Origin: Streptomyces bluensis
GTDB lineage: Bacteria > Actinomycetota > Actinomycetes > Streptomycetales > Streptomycetaceae
Direction: 5' to 3'
Assembly: GCF_014650715.1 (NCBI RefSeq)
Contig: NZ_BMVM01000021.1
Coordinates: forward strand, 1 to 64,000
Length of the DNA stretch: 64,000 bases
Shown here: one piece after another, positions 45,830-54,946 of the stretch
Layout of the letters: each line of letters begins with the position of its first letter
How positions within the stretch are numbered: position 1 is the first letter of the stretch
The notes under the pieces: model-generated
What the model saw: only the letters and a program-made list of their open reading frames with translations
Told to the model about the DNA's origin: nothing
Database searches by the model: none
Position numbers and translations under genes: made by a program

Positions 45830-46239
45830 GCCGGGCTGCCGGTGTCCAGTCGGGCCGGGATGGTCAACTGCTGGCCGAGCCGGTCGACCAGCTTGTGCAT
45901 GCGGTAGGTCACGGCTTCCATGTCCACGTGCTCGCTGGTGGAGACCGCGAGGTAGGCGCCCTCTCCGGCGGCTATGAGGAAGACGAAGCCGTGCCCGAAC
46001 TCGATCAGTGTCTGCCGCCACGGGGTGTCCGGGGTTCCGCAGAACTCGGCCGTGCTCCGGCTGATGGACTGCAACCCGGCGAGCCCCGCCGCGAACCGTT
46101 CGGCGTCGTCCCGGTCGATGTGGGCGGAGTGGGCGCGCAGCATACCGTCGGCGGAGAGCAGGATCGCGTGCCGCGCCTCGGGCACCTTGAGCACCTCGTC
46201 GAGCATCCAGCCCAGCTCGTTGGTCGTGGGCTCGATCAT
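45826..46239 (-). CDS. cvnB: Conservon protein CvnB (Roadblock/LC7)
   Basis: 137 aa. Roadblock/LC7 fold (ELGWMLDEVLKVPEARHAILLSADG, FVFLIAAGEGAYLAVSTSE), MglB-like, probably the GTPase-activating or effector partner of CvnD. ATGA overlap with cvnA upstream and cvnC downstream. Confidence 0.94.
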   Translation of the reverse strand: MIEPTTNELGWMLDEVLKVPEARHAILLSADGMLRAHSAHIDRDDAERFAAGLAGLQSISRSTAEFCGTPDTPWRQTLIEFGHGFVFLIAAGEGAYLAVSTSEHVDMEAVTYRMHKLVDRLGQQLTIPARLDTGSPA

Positions 46240-47957
46240 GCGTGGGGGGTCCCTTCATCGTGGTGGTGCGTCGCCTGCGTGGCTTGGTGCGGGGCGGGGT
46301 CGTCCCGTACGGCGCCGGAGTCGCGGTCCCGCTCCGGCTCGGGTTCGCTGCCGAGGACTTCCCACACGGGCTCGTAGCGCGGGGTTTCCGGCGCGGACTC
46401 CGCCGCGGAGGCGCGGCGTATGGCTCCGAGAGCGGCCTCGAACCGGTCCGTCTCCCCGTCGCGCCGGTCCGTCTCCCCGTCGCGCTCGTCGTCCGCGGCT
46501 GTGGGCGTGTCCTCAGCGGGTACGACGCTCCGGGTGCCCTCACGCACGGACTCGTGGGCCTCCGTCTCCGGGGCGGGCCGTCCGGGCTCCTCCGGCGCTT
46601 CCCCCCGCGGGGCCTCGCCGGCCGTCCGTTCTCCTCGTTCTCCTCGTTCTCCCCACTCTCCCGTTCCCGCTCCCGCCTCGCGGCCGAAGCGGGTGCCGCG
46701 GGCGAAGGCGCCCATGATGCGGGCGTTCTCCTCGGGCGAGCGGGTGGGGGCGTCCTCCGCCGGGGCGGAGGCGGGTGCGGACGCGGTGGTGGCCGGCTTC
46801 GACGGGGTGCGACGGCGCCGCTTCGGCAGACCGCCCACCGTCGTGCCCTCGGGTTCCGTCCGGTGCGGGGCGGGGTCGGTCACGGGCTCCGGCTCGGGCT
46901 CGGGAGCGGGTGCGGGCGTCCGGCGCGCGGGCGTCTCGACGACCGCCGGCTCCGGGGCCGGGGACTTCGCATGGGTCAGCAGGGCCGACGGCACGAACAC
47001 CACGGCGCGGACACCGCCGTACGGCGACCGTGTGTCGACGGAGACGCTGAAGCCGTAACGCCGGGCGAGCACGCCGATGACGGAGAAGCCGAACTGGGGC
47101 GGGTCGTCGAGGCGGGTCACGTCCACCGAGCGCCGCCCGCTCAGCAACTCGCCCGCCCGCTCGACCGCCTGCCCGTCCATGCCGACGCCGGCGTCGTCGA
47201 TGACCACGCAGGCGCCGTTGTGCACGGCCTGGACGTTGACCTCGACGTGGGTGCCCGGCTGGGAGTGGCGGGCCGCGTTGTCGAGGAGTTCGGCGACGGC
47301 GAGGACGACGGGCTCCACCGCGCGGCTCTCGACGGCGAGGTCGACCTGGCCGGTGACGCGGACGCGCCGGTAGTCGCGGATGCGGGACGTCGCGCCGCGG
47401 ACGACCTCGACCAGCGGTGAGGTCGCCCGCTGGCGTCCCGGCCAGGAGCCGCACAGCACGGCGATGGCCTGGGCGCGGCGGCCGAACTGGGCGTTGGTGT
47501 GGTCGATCTCCATCAGGTCGCGCAGCACGTCGGGACGGTCGTGCCGCTCCTGCATCTCGGAGATGGACACCTGCTGTTCGTTGGCGAGGGCCTGGATGGA
47601 GCGCATCGACGCCTTCAGCGCGGCCTTCGCGGACTGGTCGGCGCGTGCCTGCGCGTGCTCCACGGCGCCGGTGAAGCGGGCCAGGATCTCTTCGAGACCC
47701 TTCGCGAACTCCGTGTCGGCCAGCCGGGCGTCGAGGGGGCCGGGGGCGCGCTGGTGCGGGGAGTCCGCGAGGGCGGGCAGGCGGACCGTGACCATGTGTC
47801 GCAGTTCCTCGTCCCGTGCGCGCAGTCCGTTCGCGAGGTCCGCGCTGCGTCGGCGCTGCCGACGGGTGATCCCGTACTGACGCAGCAGAAGCACGGCAGC
47901 GGCCAGCAACAGCGCGGCCAGGCCCCAGGTCACCGCCTCCGGCATGGGCTCGGTCAT
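46236..47957 (-). CDS. cvnA: Conservon sensor kinase-like protein CvnA
   Basis: 573 aa from ATG 47957 (GTG 47966 is an alternative; the AAGGA upstream fits neither spacing well). One membrane helix at residues 10-27, a coiled DHp-like helix region with DHTNAQFGRRAQAIAVL, and a HATPase domain (LAVAELLDNAARHS, DDAGVGMDG). No extracellular sensor domain. The C-terminal ~240 residues are a Pro/Glu/Arg-rich, probably disordered tail containing KRRRRTPSK. It heads cvnA-B-C-D-E. Confidence 0.9.
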   Translation of the reverse strand: MTEPMPEAVTWGLAALLLAAAVLLLRQYGITRRQRRRSADLANGLRARDEELRHMVTVRLPALADSPHQRAPGPLDARLADTEFAKGLEEILARFTGAVEHAQARADQSAKAALKASMRSIQALANEQQVSISEMQERHDRPDVLRDLMEIDHTNAQFGRRAQAIAVLCGSWPGRQRATSPLVEVVRGATSRIRDYRRVRVTGQVDLAVESRAVEPVVLAVAELLDNAARHSQPGTHVEVNVQAVHNGACVVIDDAGVGMDGQAVERAGELLSGRRSVDVTRLDDPPQFGFSVIGVLARRYGFSVSVDTRSPYGGVRAVVFVPSALLTHAKSPAPEPAVVETPARRTPAPAPEPEPEPVTDPAPHRTEPEGTTVGGLPKRRRRTPSKPATTASAPASAPAEDAPTRSPEENARIMGAFARGTRFGREAGAGTGEWGERGERGERTAGEAPRGEAPEEPGRPAPETEAHESVREGTRSVVPAEDTPTAADDERDGETDRRDGETDRFEAALGAIRRASAAESAPETPRYEPVWEVLGSEPEPERDRDSGAVRDDPAPHQATQATHHHDEGTPHA

Positions 47958-48304
47958 GAGGTACACAAGTCCTTACGTCACGTGCATAATGCGCCACGTC
48001 CTCACGTCGCCGCGGGCGCGCGTGAGTGGGCGGAGCGCCTGATGATACTTTCACGCCGGCGTGCACACTTTCCCTCACGCGCAGGGGAGTTGCCCTGAGG
48101 CGCACAGGTGGTGCACGCGGAGCGAGGACGGCGCGCGGTGCTCAACTCCGGCATATGCCCTGGCTGATGGTCGCCCATGGCAACCGGTGGCCCACTAGGG
48201 TTCCCCGCAGTAACAGCCGGTGCCCCGCGAACGGAAAGCGTCGCCCGGCCGTACAGAAGAGCATGGACGACACCGTCGGGACCCGTCACCGCGAAGGAGG
48301 TTCG
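47958..48304. other. Divergent region between cvnA and the AraC gene
   Basis: 347 bp without a convincing gene. It contains the perfect 12-bp palindrome CACGCCGGCGTG (48052-48063), flanked by ACTTT on both sides, and should hold both promoters. Confidence 0.5.
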
Positions 48305-49261
48305 TTGTCCGCGGGAAGCTACACCGTCGAGTCGCTGACCACAGGACAGGTGGAATCGCACGAACGCGCCGACTTCTGGAGCGAGCACATCGGGGCGTAC
48401 CACTCCCGGATGGGCTTCAGGTACGCCCGCCCCGACGACTTCCACGGCGAGACGATCCGCCAGCTCACCGGGGCCTACCAACTCGTCAGGTTCGCCTCGG
48501 ACGAGGTGGAGTACAGCCGGACCCCGCGTCAGGTGCGGCACGATCCGGACGAGGACTACCGTCTGCTGCTCCCCGTGCGCGGGGAGATCGTGCTGCGGCA
48601 GAACGGCCAGGAGGCCCGGCTCACCCCGGGGACGGGTGCGCTGGTCACGTTCGGGGCGCCCTTCGTGTGCCTGCAGGGCGCGGACATCCAGGCGTTCATC
48701 CTCACCATCCCGGCCCGTGAGGTGGACGGCCCGCTGAACCGGAAGTCGCCGGTGGCGACCGGCTTCGACCTGACCCGGGGCCTGGGCCGGATCGTGCGCT
48801 CCATGCTGGGCGACCTGCACGAGGAGCGCGACCGTCTCACCGACCCGCAGTTCAACGCCGTCTCCGACCGCATCGTCGAACTGGTCTGCATGCTCACCGC
48901 CGGCGACGACCGCCCCGACGCGCCCGGCCACCTGGGCGAGGTCGAGGCCATGGTCCGCCGCTATGTGCGCGAGCACGCCGGTGACCCGGGGCTCACGGGT
49001 ACGTCGATGGCGCACGCCCTGGGCTGGTCGCTGCGCCAGATACAACTCGCCCTGCAACGTGCGGGGACCACGCCCCGCGACCTGATCCGCGAGGAGCGCC
49101 TGCGGCTGGTCCGTGACCGCCTTCAGTGCGCGGAGTGCGAACACATGACGATCACGGACCTGGCCCATGCCTCGGGCTTCTCCTCGGCCAGCACGCTGAG
49201 CACGGCGTTCCGCCAGCGGTACGGCGTGAGCCCGCGTGAGATGCGGTACCGGTCCCGCTGA
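48305..49261 (+). CDS. AraC-family transcriptional regulator
   Basis: 318 aa. N-terminal AraC-binding-like cupin domain (RLLLPVRGEIVLRQNGQEARL, PGTGALVTFG) and C-terminal double helix-turn-helix (SMAHALGWSLRQIQLALQRAG, TITDLAHASGFSSASTLSTAFRQRYGVSPREMR). TTG 48305 is chosen because AAGGAGG (48293-48299) is correctly spaced; ATG 48263 has only a weak RBS. It is divergent from the conservon and 2.1 kb upstream of the KS cassette; it could regulate either. Confidence 0.9.
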   Translation: MSAGSYTVESLTTGQVESHERADFWSEHIGAYHSRMGFRYARPDDFHGETIRQLTGAYQLVRFASDEVEYSRTPRQVRHDPDEDYRLLLPVRGEIVLRQNGQEARLTPGTGALVTFGAPFVCLQGADIQAFILTIPAREVDGPLNRKSPVATGFDLTRGLGRIVRSMLGDLHEERDRLTDPQFNAVSDRIVELVCMLTAGDDRPDAPGHLGEVEAMVRRYVREHAGDPGLTGTSMAHALGWSLRQIQLALQRAGTTPRDLIREERLRLVRDRLQCAECEHMTITDLAHASGFSSASTLSTAFRQRYGVSPREMRYRSR

Positions 49262-49680
49262 CGCCGGGCCCACTGCGGGCCGACTCCGCGGCTCCGCCGC
49301 GTGGGTGCGACCAGCCGACCAGCCACAAGGAACCGGAGCAGCCACCCACGGCCCGCGCTCCGAGGATTCCGTTTTCCCCGATCCGGAACGCTGGTCAACC
49401 GGCCCCGGACACCACCGGCCCCGTCCCACGGATGAGCCACGCATCCGCCGGTCCGCCGCGCGCCCGGCCCGGAGTCCCGGTGAACCGTCGCATGTCCGGT
49501 CCGGACAACTGGCGTTGCGTTGTACACCGATATTCGGACACCCGGCGCCACGGGGATGCGCACAGCGAACTCCGTGCCCTCACCACCGGAATCGGCCAAG
49601 CGGACCCGGTGAAGCCAGGTGCGGTCCGGCAGCGCCCCCTGCGGGTTCGTCGCGCTGCACCTGGCCTTCCCCGGAGCCGT
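49262..49680. other. Intergenic region with a possible kinase-tail remnant
   Basis: 419 bp between convergent genes. On the minus strand around 49660-49550 a frame reads ...DRTWLHRVRLADSGGEGTEF AVRIPVAP; GEGTEFAVRIP resembles the last conserved box of histidine-kinase ATPase domains. It has no start or upstream domain and may be a remnant or chance. Nothing else recognisable. Confidence 0.35.
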
Positions 49681-50703
49681 TCAGCCGGGGAACGCCCCCG
49701 CGATCCCGTTCGTGCCGAGGCGCTCGAAGCGTTCCTGGACGTTGGCGGCGAACGCCTGCTGCTCGCTGCCGGGGTAGGCCTGCCCGGTGATGTTCATGGC
49801 CACGGTCAGGACACCGCTGATGGGAGCGCCCGGCGAGGTGCGCACCGGGGTGCACAGGAAGCTGAACTCCTGCGGCTGCGGGTAGTCGTACGTGGCGATC
49901 TGGGCGCGGCCGAGTGTGGCGGGCCGGCCGGTGTGGAAGGCGTCGTCCATCGCGTTGAAGACCCCGATGGACTCCAGGCCCGGCAGCGCCATCCTGCCCG
50001 GACTGAACTGCGGGACCATGCCGAAGGCCTGGCCCTGCTTGCCGTTGGCGTACCGCAGCAGATGGTTCGGGCCCTCGGTGAGCATGATGGGGAAGGGGGC
50101 GCCGTCGAAGACCGCGAAGAGTTCCTGCTGCTGGGCGAGCAGGCTGTCGCGCAGCTTGAAGTCGGTGACCAGGGTCTCCGTGAGCTCCTGCATGTGCTCG
50201 CGTATTCGGCGATCCCAGATGCGGGGCTTGGTGTCGGCCACACACACGGTGCCCAGGACCATGCCCGTGTTGTCGCGCAGCGGGGTGCCCAGGTACGAGC
50301 GCACGCCCAGGTCGTTGACCAGCGGGTTGCCCTTGAAGCGCGGGTAGTCGAAGACGTCGTCCAGGGCGAGCTGGGAGCCCTGGGCCACCACGTGCGGGCA
50401 GAAGCCGTAGTCGCCGGGGGCCTCACGGGAGAGGTTGCTCAGGTCGAAGGCGATGCCGCCGTTACCGGGGTCCGCCTTGTCGTCGGGCGATGCGGTGGGC
50501 ACGTACATGCCGCGGAACATCTGCCGCTCGTCGTTGATGAAGTTCACCATGGCCAGCGGGGCCTGGGTGAAGCTGGCCGCGAGCCGGGCGATGCGGTCGA
50601 AGGTGGCTTCCGCGTCGACGTTGTTGAGGCCGAGAACCTGCAGTCGCAGCTTGCGCTGATCACCCGCGAGGCGCGCCTGCTCGGATGTGGTCAGGGGATC
50701 CAT
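49681..50703 (-). CDS. GAF-domain protein with PAS-like C-terminal part
   Basis: 340 aa. Residues about 28-180 form a GAF domain (FTQAPLAMVNFINDERQMFRG, GFCPHVV, DVFDYPRFKGNPLVNDLGVR, GTVCVADTKPR); residues about 195-330 look PAS-like (FAVFDGAPFPIMLTEGPNH, FLCTPVRTSPGAP, LTVAMNIT). No output domain is attached, so it would signal by protein contact. It lies beside the biosynthetic cassette and the AraC gene. Confidence 0.8.
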   Translation of the reverse strand: MDPLTTSEQARLAGDQRKLRLQVLGLNNVDAEATFDRIARLAASFTQAPLAMVNFINDERQMFRGMYVPTASPDDKADPGNGGIAFDLSNLSREAPGDYGFCPHVVAQGSQLALDDVFDYPRFKGNPLVNDLGVRSYLGTPLRDNTGMVLGTVCVADTKPRIWDRRIREHMQELTETLVTDFKLRDSLLAQQQELFAVFDGAPFPIMLTEGPNHLLRYANGKQGQAFGMVPQFSPGRMALPGLESIGVFNAMDDAFHTGRPATLGRAQIATYDYPQPQEFSFLCTPVRTSPGAPISGVLTVAMNITGQAYPGSEQQAFAANVQERFERLGTNGIAGAFPG

Positions 50704-51358
50704 GAGGTCAGATGAAAGCAGAATATACGACTCCGCGGATCACCCCACCCGTTATTTTCCGTCTCACTTGGCTCATCATCAACACTTGAGCGGTCGAGAC
50801 GACGCGGTCCCCGCACCCGCTTGAGCACCGGCGGGCCCGCCCGGCCCGGCTGCCTCATGCGCATGACCAATCTCAGAGTCTGTCCAAATATTTGCAGGTT
50901 TCAACCTCGGGCGATCAGTTCCCGCCAATCCTTGAGCGGCAAACGAGCGGAAACGGTTTTGCGTACGACAATCGTGCGGTGGGCCGATTTTCGACGATCG
51001 CCCGTACGGCGCGCTGGGGAGAGAGGGCTTGGGTCGGTGGGGCAAGAGCGGTTCGACACGCGGGCACCACGACGGGAGTGTGGGCGGGAACACCCTGGCG
51101 TCCTGGGCGGTTTCACGCCAAGATCCACTGAGCGCACAGTGTCACGGTGCACTATCCGGAGCGGTCGGCCGCCGTTCCGGTTATGCACAGGCCACGCACC
51201 GAGCTGCACGGCGGAGACTCCGGTCGACGAGGTCCGGGAACTCGCCTCACACTCATAACCCGTTCCCACCCGCCCGCAGCCGGGGACCCCGGTGGCGAAG
51301 CGGACGTCAAGCGCGCCATCACACACGCTCATCGACGAAGCAGTGAAGGAGAGTTCCG
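50704..51358. other. 655-bp intergenic region upstream of the biosynthetic cassette
   Basis: No convincing gene on either strand. Less GC-rich near 50710-50780 and 50880-50970, which suits promoters for the two divergent units. I cannot assign a -10/-35 pair or an operator with confidence. Confidence 0.5.
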
Positions 51359-53293
51359 TTGAAGAGGTCGGACGTGGACTCACGGTCCGTGGCAGTGGTC
51401 GGTATGGCCTGCCGACTCCCGGGTGCGTCCGGGGCCGATGAACTGTGGGCCCTGCTGCGCAACGGTAGCGACGTCACGAGCGAAACCCCGCCGGAACGTT
51501 ACGATGTCGACGCTCTGTTCGATCCCCATCCCGGCCCCGGCAAGCTCGCCAGCCGACGCGCCGGGTACGTGGACGCCGCCGACTTCGACGCCGAGTTCTT
51601 CGGCATGTCCGGGGCGGAGGCGGTCGAGCTCGACCCCCAGCAGCGGCTGTTGCTGATGACCGCCTGGGAGGCGCTGGAGGACGCGGGCCAGCGGCCCGAC
51701 CAGCTGGCCGGCAGCCGAACCGGGGTGTTCGTGGGCAACGCACGGGCGGACTATCTGGAGCTGGCTCTCCGGCAGGGGCCGGAGGGGGTGACGGCTGCCC
51801 ACCTCCACAACTTCCGCTCGCTGCTGGCCGCCCGGCTGTCCCACTTCTTCGACCTTCGCGGGCCCAGCGTCGTCGTCGACACGGCGTGCTCATCGTCGCT
51901 GACCGCCGTTCACCAGGCGGTGCAGAGTCTGCGGGCCAGGGAGTCCCCCATCGCCCTGGTGGCCGGAGTGAACATCAAGATACGCCCCGATGAAGGTCTG
52001 GTGATGACCGCGGCCGGGGGAATGTCGGCCGACGGCCGCAGCCGGTTCGGGGACGCGGCAGCCGACGGGCACGCGCCGAGCGACGCGGTCGGCGTCGTCG
52101 TACTGAAGCCGCTCAACTCCGCCCTCGCCGACGGGGACCGCATCCGCGCCGTCATCCAGGGCAGCGCCATCGGCAACGACGGCCGCACCAGCGACTCGGT
52201 GCTCAACTCCTCGCTCGCCGGGCAGCTGGAGGTGCTGCGCTGGGCGTACGAGGACGCCGCACTGGACCCGGCCGAGGTGGACTACGTGGAGGCGCACGGC
52301 TCCGGCTCCCCCTCCTTCGACCCGCTGGAGCTCACCGCGCTGGGTGAGGTGCTGGGCCGGGGGCGGCCGACCAACCGGCCGCTCCTGGTGGGATCGGTGA
52401 AGACCAACATCGGGCACGCGGAGGCCGCCGGCGGTCTGGCCGGGCTGATCAAGACGGTGCTGTGCCTGGAGCACGGAAAGGTGCCGGCCAGCCTCCACCT
52501 CAGCACCCCGAACCCCAAGGTCCCCTGGGACAGGCTGCCGCTGGCGATACCCGGCGCGCTCTGCAAGCTGCCCGACCGCGGGCGGCCGGCCCTCGCGGGC
52601 GTCTCCGGACAGGGCTCCTCGGCGCTCAACGCCCATGTGGTCCTGCGCCAGGCGGACGCCCCCAGGTCCCGTGTGAGGGACGCCAAGCCGGGCACACCGT
52701 ACGTGCTCCCGCTCTCCGCCCGCACGCCCGCCGCCCTCGACGCGCTGGCCCGCAGGTACGCCGAGTACCTCTCCCCCACCGGACCCGGCTGGGCCCACTC
52801 GGTGCGGGACATCTGCTTCAGCGCGGCCACTCGCCGCCAGCACCACGAGCACCGGATGGCCGTCGTCGGCGCCACCCACGAGGAGCTGGTCGCCGCGCTC
52901 ACCGGGGTGCCGGGCGCGGGCGGCGATTCCGTGCTCGCCGCCCAGTACCGCAGGGGCGAGTACGTGGACTGGAACCGGGAGTTCAAGAAGGGCGGCAACT
53001 ACGTGCCGCTCCCCCTGTATCCCTGGCAGACAAAACGGTACTGGCCGGGCGAGGGGACCTCCACCGAGGACGGCGACCTGACCTCATGGGTGCTGCGTGA
53101 GCACGCCCGCACCGGTTTCGACGACGGCTCCACGCTCACCGAGATCGGCATCGACTCCCTCGCGAAGCTGCGCATCGTCGTCGAGCTGACGAAACGGTCC
53201 AACCAGGAGGTCGACCCCGAGGAGTTCGGTCGGCTGCGCACGGTCGGCGAACTACGCGAGTGGACCCGGGCTCTGGAGGCCGCGGCGCGATGA
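51359..53293 (+). CDS. KS-ACP didomain polyketide synthase lacking its acyltransferase
   Basis: 644 aa. Residues 10-430 are a ketosynthase with full triad: Cys177 (DTACSSS), His313 (EAHGSGS) and His353 (KTNIGHAEAAGG). Residues about 440-535 are a standard KS-AT linker (VLPLSARTPAALDALARRYA, ATRRQHHEHRMAVVGATHEE), which passes directly into a post-AT linker (RRGEYVDWN, VPLPLYPWQTKRYW) with no AT. The C-terminus is an ACP with phosphopantetheine Ser600 (GIDSLAKLR). TTG 51359 is preceded by AAGGAGAG at good spacing. It ends in an ATGA overlap with the adenylation gene. An extender unit must come from a trans-acting AT. Confidence 0.88.
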   Translation: MKRSDVDSRSVAVVGMACRLPGASGADELWALLRNGSDVTSETPPERYDVDALFDPHPGPGKLASRRAGYVDAADFDAEFFGMSGAEAVELDPQQRLLLMTAWEALEDAGQRPDQLAGSRTGVFVGNARADYLELALRQGPEGVTAAHLHNFRSLLAARLSHFFDLRGPSVVVDTACSSSLTAVHQAVQSLRARESPIALVAGVNIKIRPDEGLVMTAAGGMSADGRSRFGDAAADGHAPSDAVGVVVLKPLNSALADGDRIRAVIQGSAIGNDGRTSDSVLNSSLAGQLEVLRWAYEDAALDPAEVDYVEAHGSGSPSFDPLELTALGEVLGRGRPTNRPLLVGSVKTNIGHAEAAGGLAGLIKTVLCLEHGKVPASLHLSTPNPKVPWDRLPLAIPGALCKLPDRGRPALAGVSGQGSSALNAHVVLRQADAPRSRVRDAKPGTPYVLPLSARTPAALDALARRYAEYLSPTGPGWAHSVRDICFSAATRRQHHEHRMAVVGATHEELVAALTGVPGAGGDSVLAAQYRRGEYVDWNREFKKGGNYVPLPLYPWQTKRYWPGEGTSTEDGDLTSWVLREHARTGFDDGSTLTEIGIDSLAKLRIVVELTKRSNQEVDPEEFGRLRTVGELREWTRALEAAAR

Positions 53294-54864
53294 CTGATCC
53301 GCAGATCCGGACCTCCGAGGCCGCACAGAGCACGGCCGGGGCGGTGAGCCACCCGGCGACCCTCTACGACTGGTTCGCCCGGTCCGCCGACGAGTTCGGA
53401 GACTCGGTGGTCGCCCTGGAGGTCGACGGCGAGGAGTTCACCTACGCGCGGCTGCGTGATCTCGCGGAGCGGATCGCGGGGCGGCTGGTCACGGCGGGGG
53501 CCGGTGCCCCGCCGCGACGGGTCGGGCTGATGGCGAGCCGGTCGGTGGTCTCGTACGCGGGCTACCTGGCGATCCTGCGGGCCGGCGCGACCGTCGTCGT
53601 GCTCAATCCGGAGCATCCGGCGGGGCGGACCGCCGACATCGTACGGGCGGCGGAGCTGGACCTCGTGCTCACGGACACGCCCGGAAACAATCCGGCCATT
53701 CCTCAGCTTGTCCTGGTGCCGAGTGAGTTGGGGGACCTGGCCGCCGAGCCCACGCCCGACATCGAGCACCCACGGGTCGCTCCGGACGATCTCGCGTACA
53801 TCATCTTCACGTCCGGCTCGACCGGTGCGCCGAAGGGCGTGCCGATCACCCACCGCAACATCTCGGCCAATCTCAGTCATGTGGCCTCCCGTTACGGCAT
53901 CGGGCCGGGCAGCCGCCTCTCGCAGGCCTTCGAGCTCACCTTCGACGGCTCGGTGCACGACCTGTTCGTCACCTGGGCCGGTGGGGGCACGCTGGTGGTA
54001 CCGGCGCGCAGCCAGCTCCTGTCCCCGGTGAAGACCGTCAACACCCTGCGGCTCACCCACTGGTTCTCGGTGCCGTCCCTGATCACCTTCGCCTCCCGGC
54101 TGGGCACCCTGAAGCCGGGCAGCATGCCGACGCTGCGGTGGAGCATCTTCGGCGGTGAGCCCCTCACGCTGGCGGCGGCCCGTGAGTGGCGGGAGGCCGC
54201 ACCGGACAGCGCCCTCGAAGTGCTGTACGGACCGACCGAGCTGACCATCTCCTGCACGGGCTACCGCTTCCCCGCGGACCTCGCCGACTGGCCCGAGACC
54301 CCCAACGGCACGGCACCGATCGGCAGCTGCTTCCCGACGCTGGACTTCCTGCTGCTGGACGAGGACGGCAAGCCCTCCGACGACGGCGAGCTGTGCATGC
54401 GCGGCCCGCAGCGGTTCCCCGGCTACCTCGACCCGGCGAACAACCCCGGCCGCTTCGTCGACCTCGACGCGACGGGCCGCCCGGCCGAGGGGCACTGGTA
54501 CCGCACGGGGGACCACGTGGCCCTCAAGGACGGCCTGCTGATCCACCTCGGGCGCACCGACCAGCAGGTGAAGATCCGCGGCCACCGCATCGAGCTCGGG
54601 GAGATCGAGGCGATGCTGCGCGAACAGGACGGTGTGCGGGACGCGATCGTCCTCGCGGTTCCCGCCCCCGACGGCGAGCCGGAGCTGGAGGCCGTGGTCA
54701 GCGGTCCCGGCTGCGACACCGACGCACTGTTCACGGGCCTGCGTGACCGGCTGCCGCCGTACATGCTGCCCCGCCGGATCTCCGTCCTCGACGCGCTGCC
54801 CCTCAACGTCAACGGCAAGATCGACCGCAGGGCCCTGATCACGGAACTCTCCCGCTCCCGCTGA
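53290..54864 (+). CDS. Stand-alone amino-acid adenylation enzyme (NRPS A domain)
   Basis: 524 aa. Adenylate-forming core motifs: YIIFTSGSTGAPKGVPITH (A3), FELTFDGSVHD (A4, keeping the Asp that holds the alpha-amino group), LYGPTELT (A5), YRTGDHV (A7), KIRGHRIELGEIE (A8) and NVNGKIDR with the A10 lysine. No carrier or condensation domain is attached. It overlaps the KS-ACP gene by 4 nt, so its aminoacyl-AMP is probably loaded on that ACP. The retained A4 Asp points to an alpha-amino acid substrate; I do not assign which. Confidence 0.9.
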   Translation: MTDPQIRTSEAAQSTAGAVSHPATLYDWFARSADEFGDSVVALEVDGEEFTYARLRDLAERIAGRLVTAGAGAPPRRVGLMASRSVVSYAGYLAILRAGATVVVLNPEHPAGRTADIVRAAELDLVLTDTPGNNPAIPQLVLVPSELGDLAAEPTPDIEHPRVAPDDLAYIIFTSGSTGAPKGVPITHRNISANLSHVASRYGIGPGSRLSQAFELTFDGSVHDLFVTWAGGGTLVVPARSQLLSPVKTVNTLRLTHWFSVPSLITFASRLGTLKPGSMPTLRWSIFGGEPLTLAAAREWREAAPDSALEVLYGPTELTISCTGYRFPADLADWPETPNGTAPIGSCFPTLDFLLLDEDGKPSDDGELCMRGPQRFPGYLDPANNPGRFVDLDATGRPAEGHWYRTGDHVALKDGLLIHLGRTDQQVKIRGHRIELGEIEAMLREQDGVRDAIVLAVPAPDGEPELEAVVSGPGCDTDALFTGLRDRLPPYMLPRRISVLDALPLNVNGKIDRRALITELSRSR

Positions 54865-54946
54865 ACCTCCGCCCCCTCACACCTCCCCCAACCCCCCCCA
54901 CATCCTCTCCAACCGCTCAATTCAATACCGCAAGTGAGGCACCCAC

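Noticed and set aside
53290..54864. Specific amino-acid assignment from the adenylation pocket
   Set aside because: The pocket positions cannot be aligned reliably by eye; only the conserved A4 Asp is used, to suggest an alpha-amino acid.
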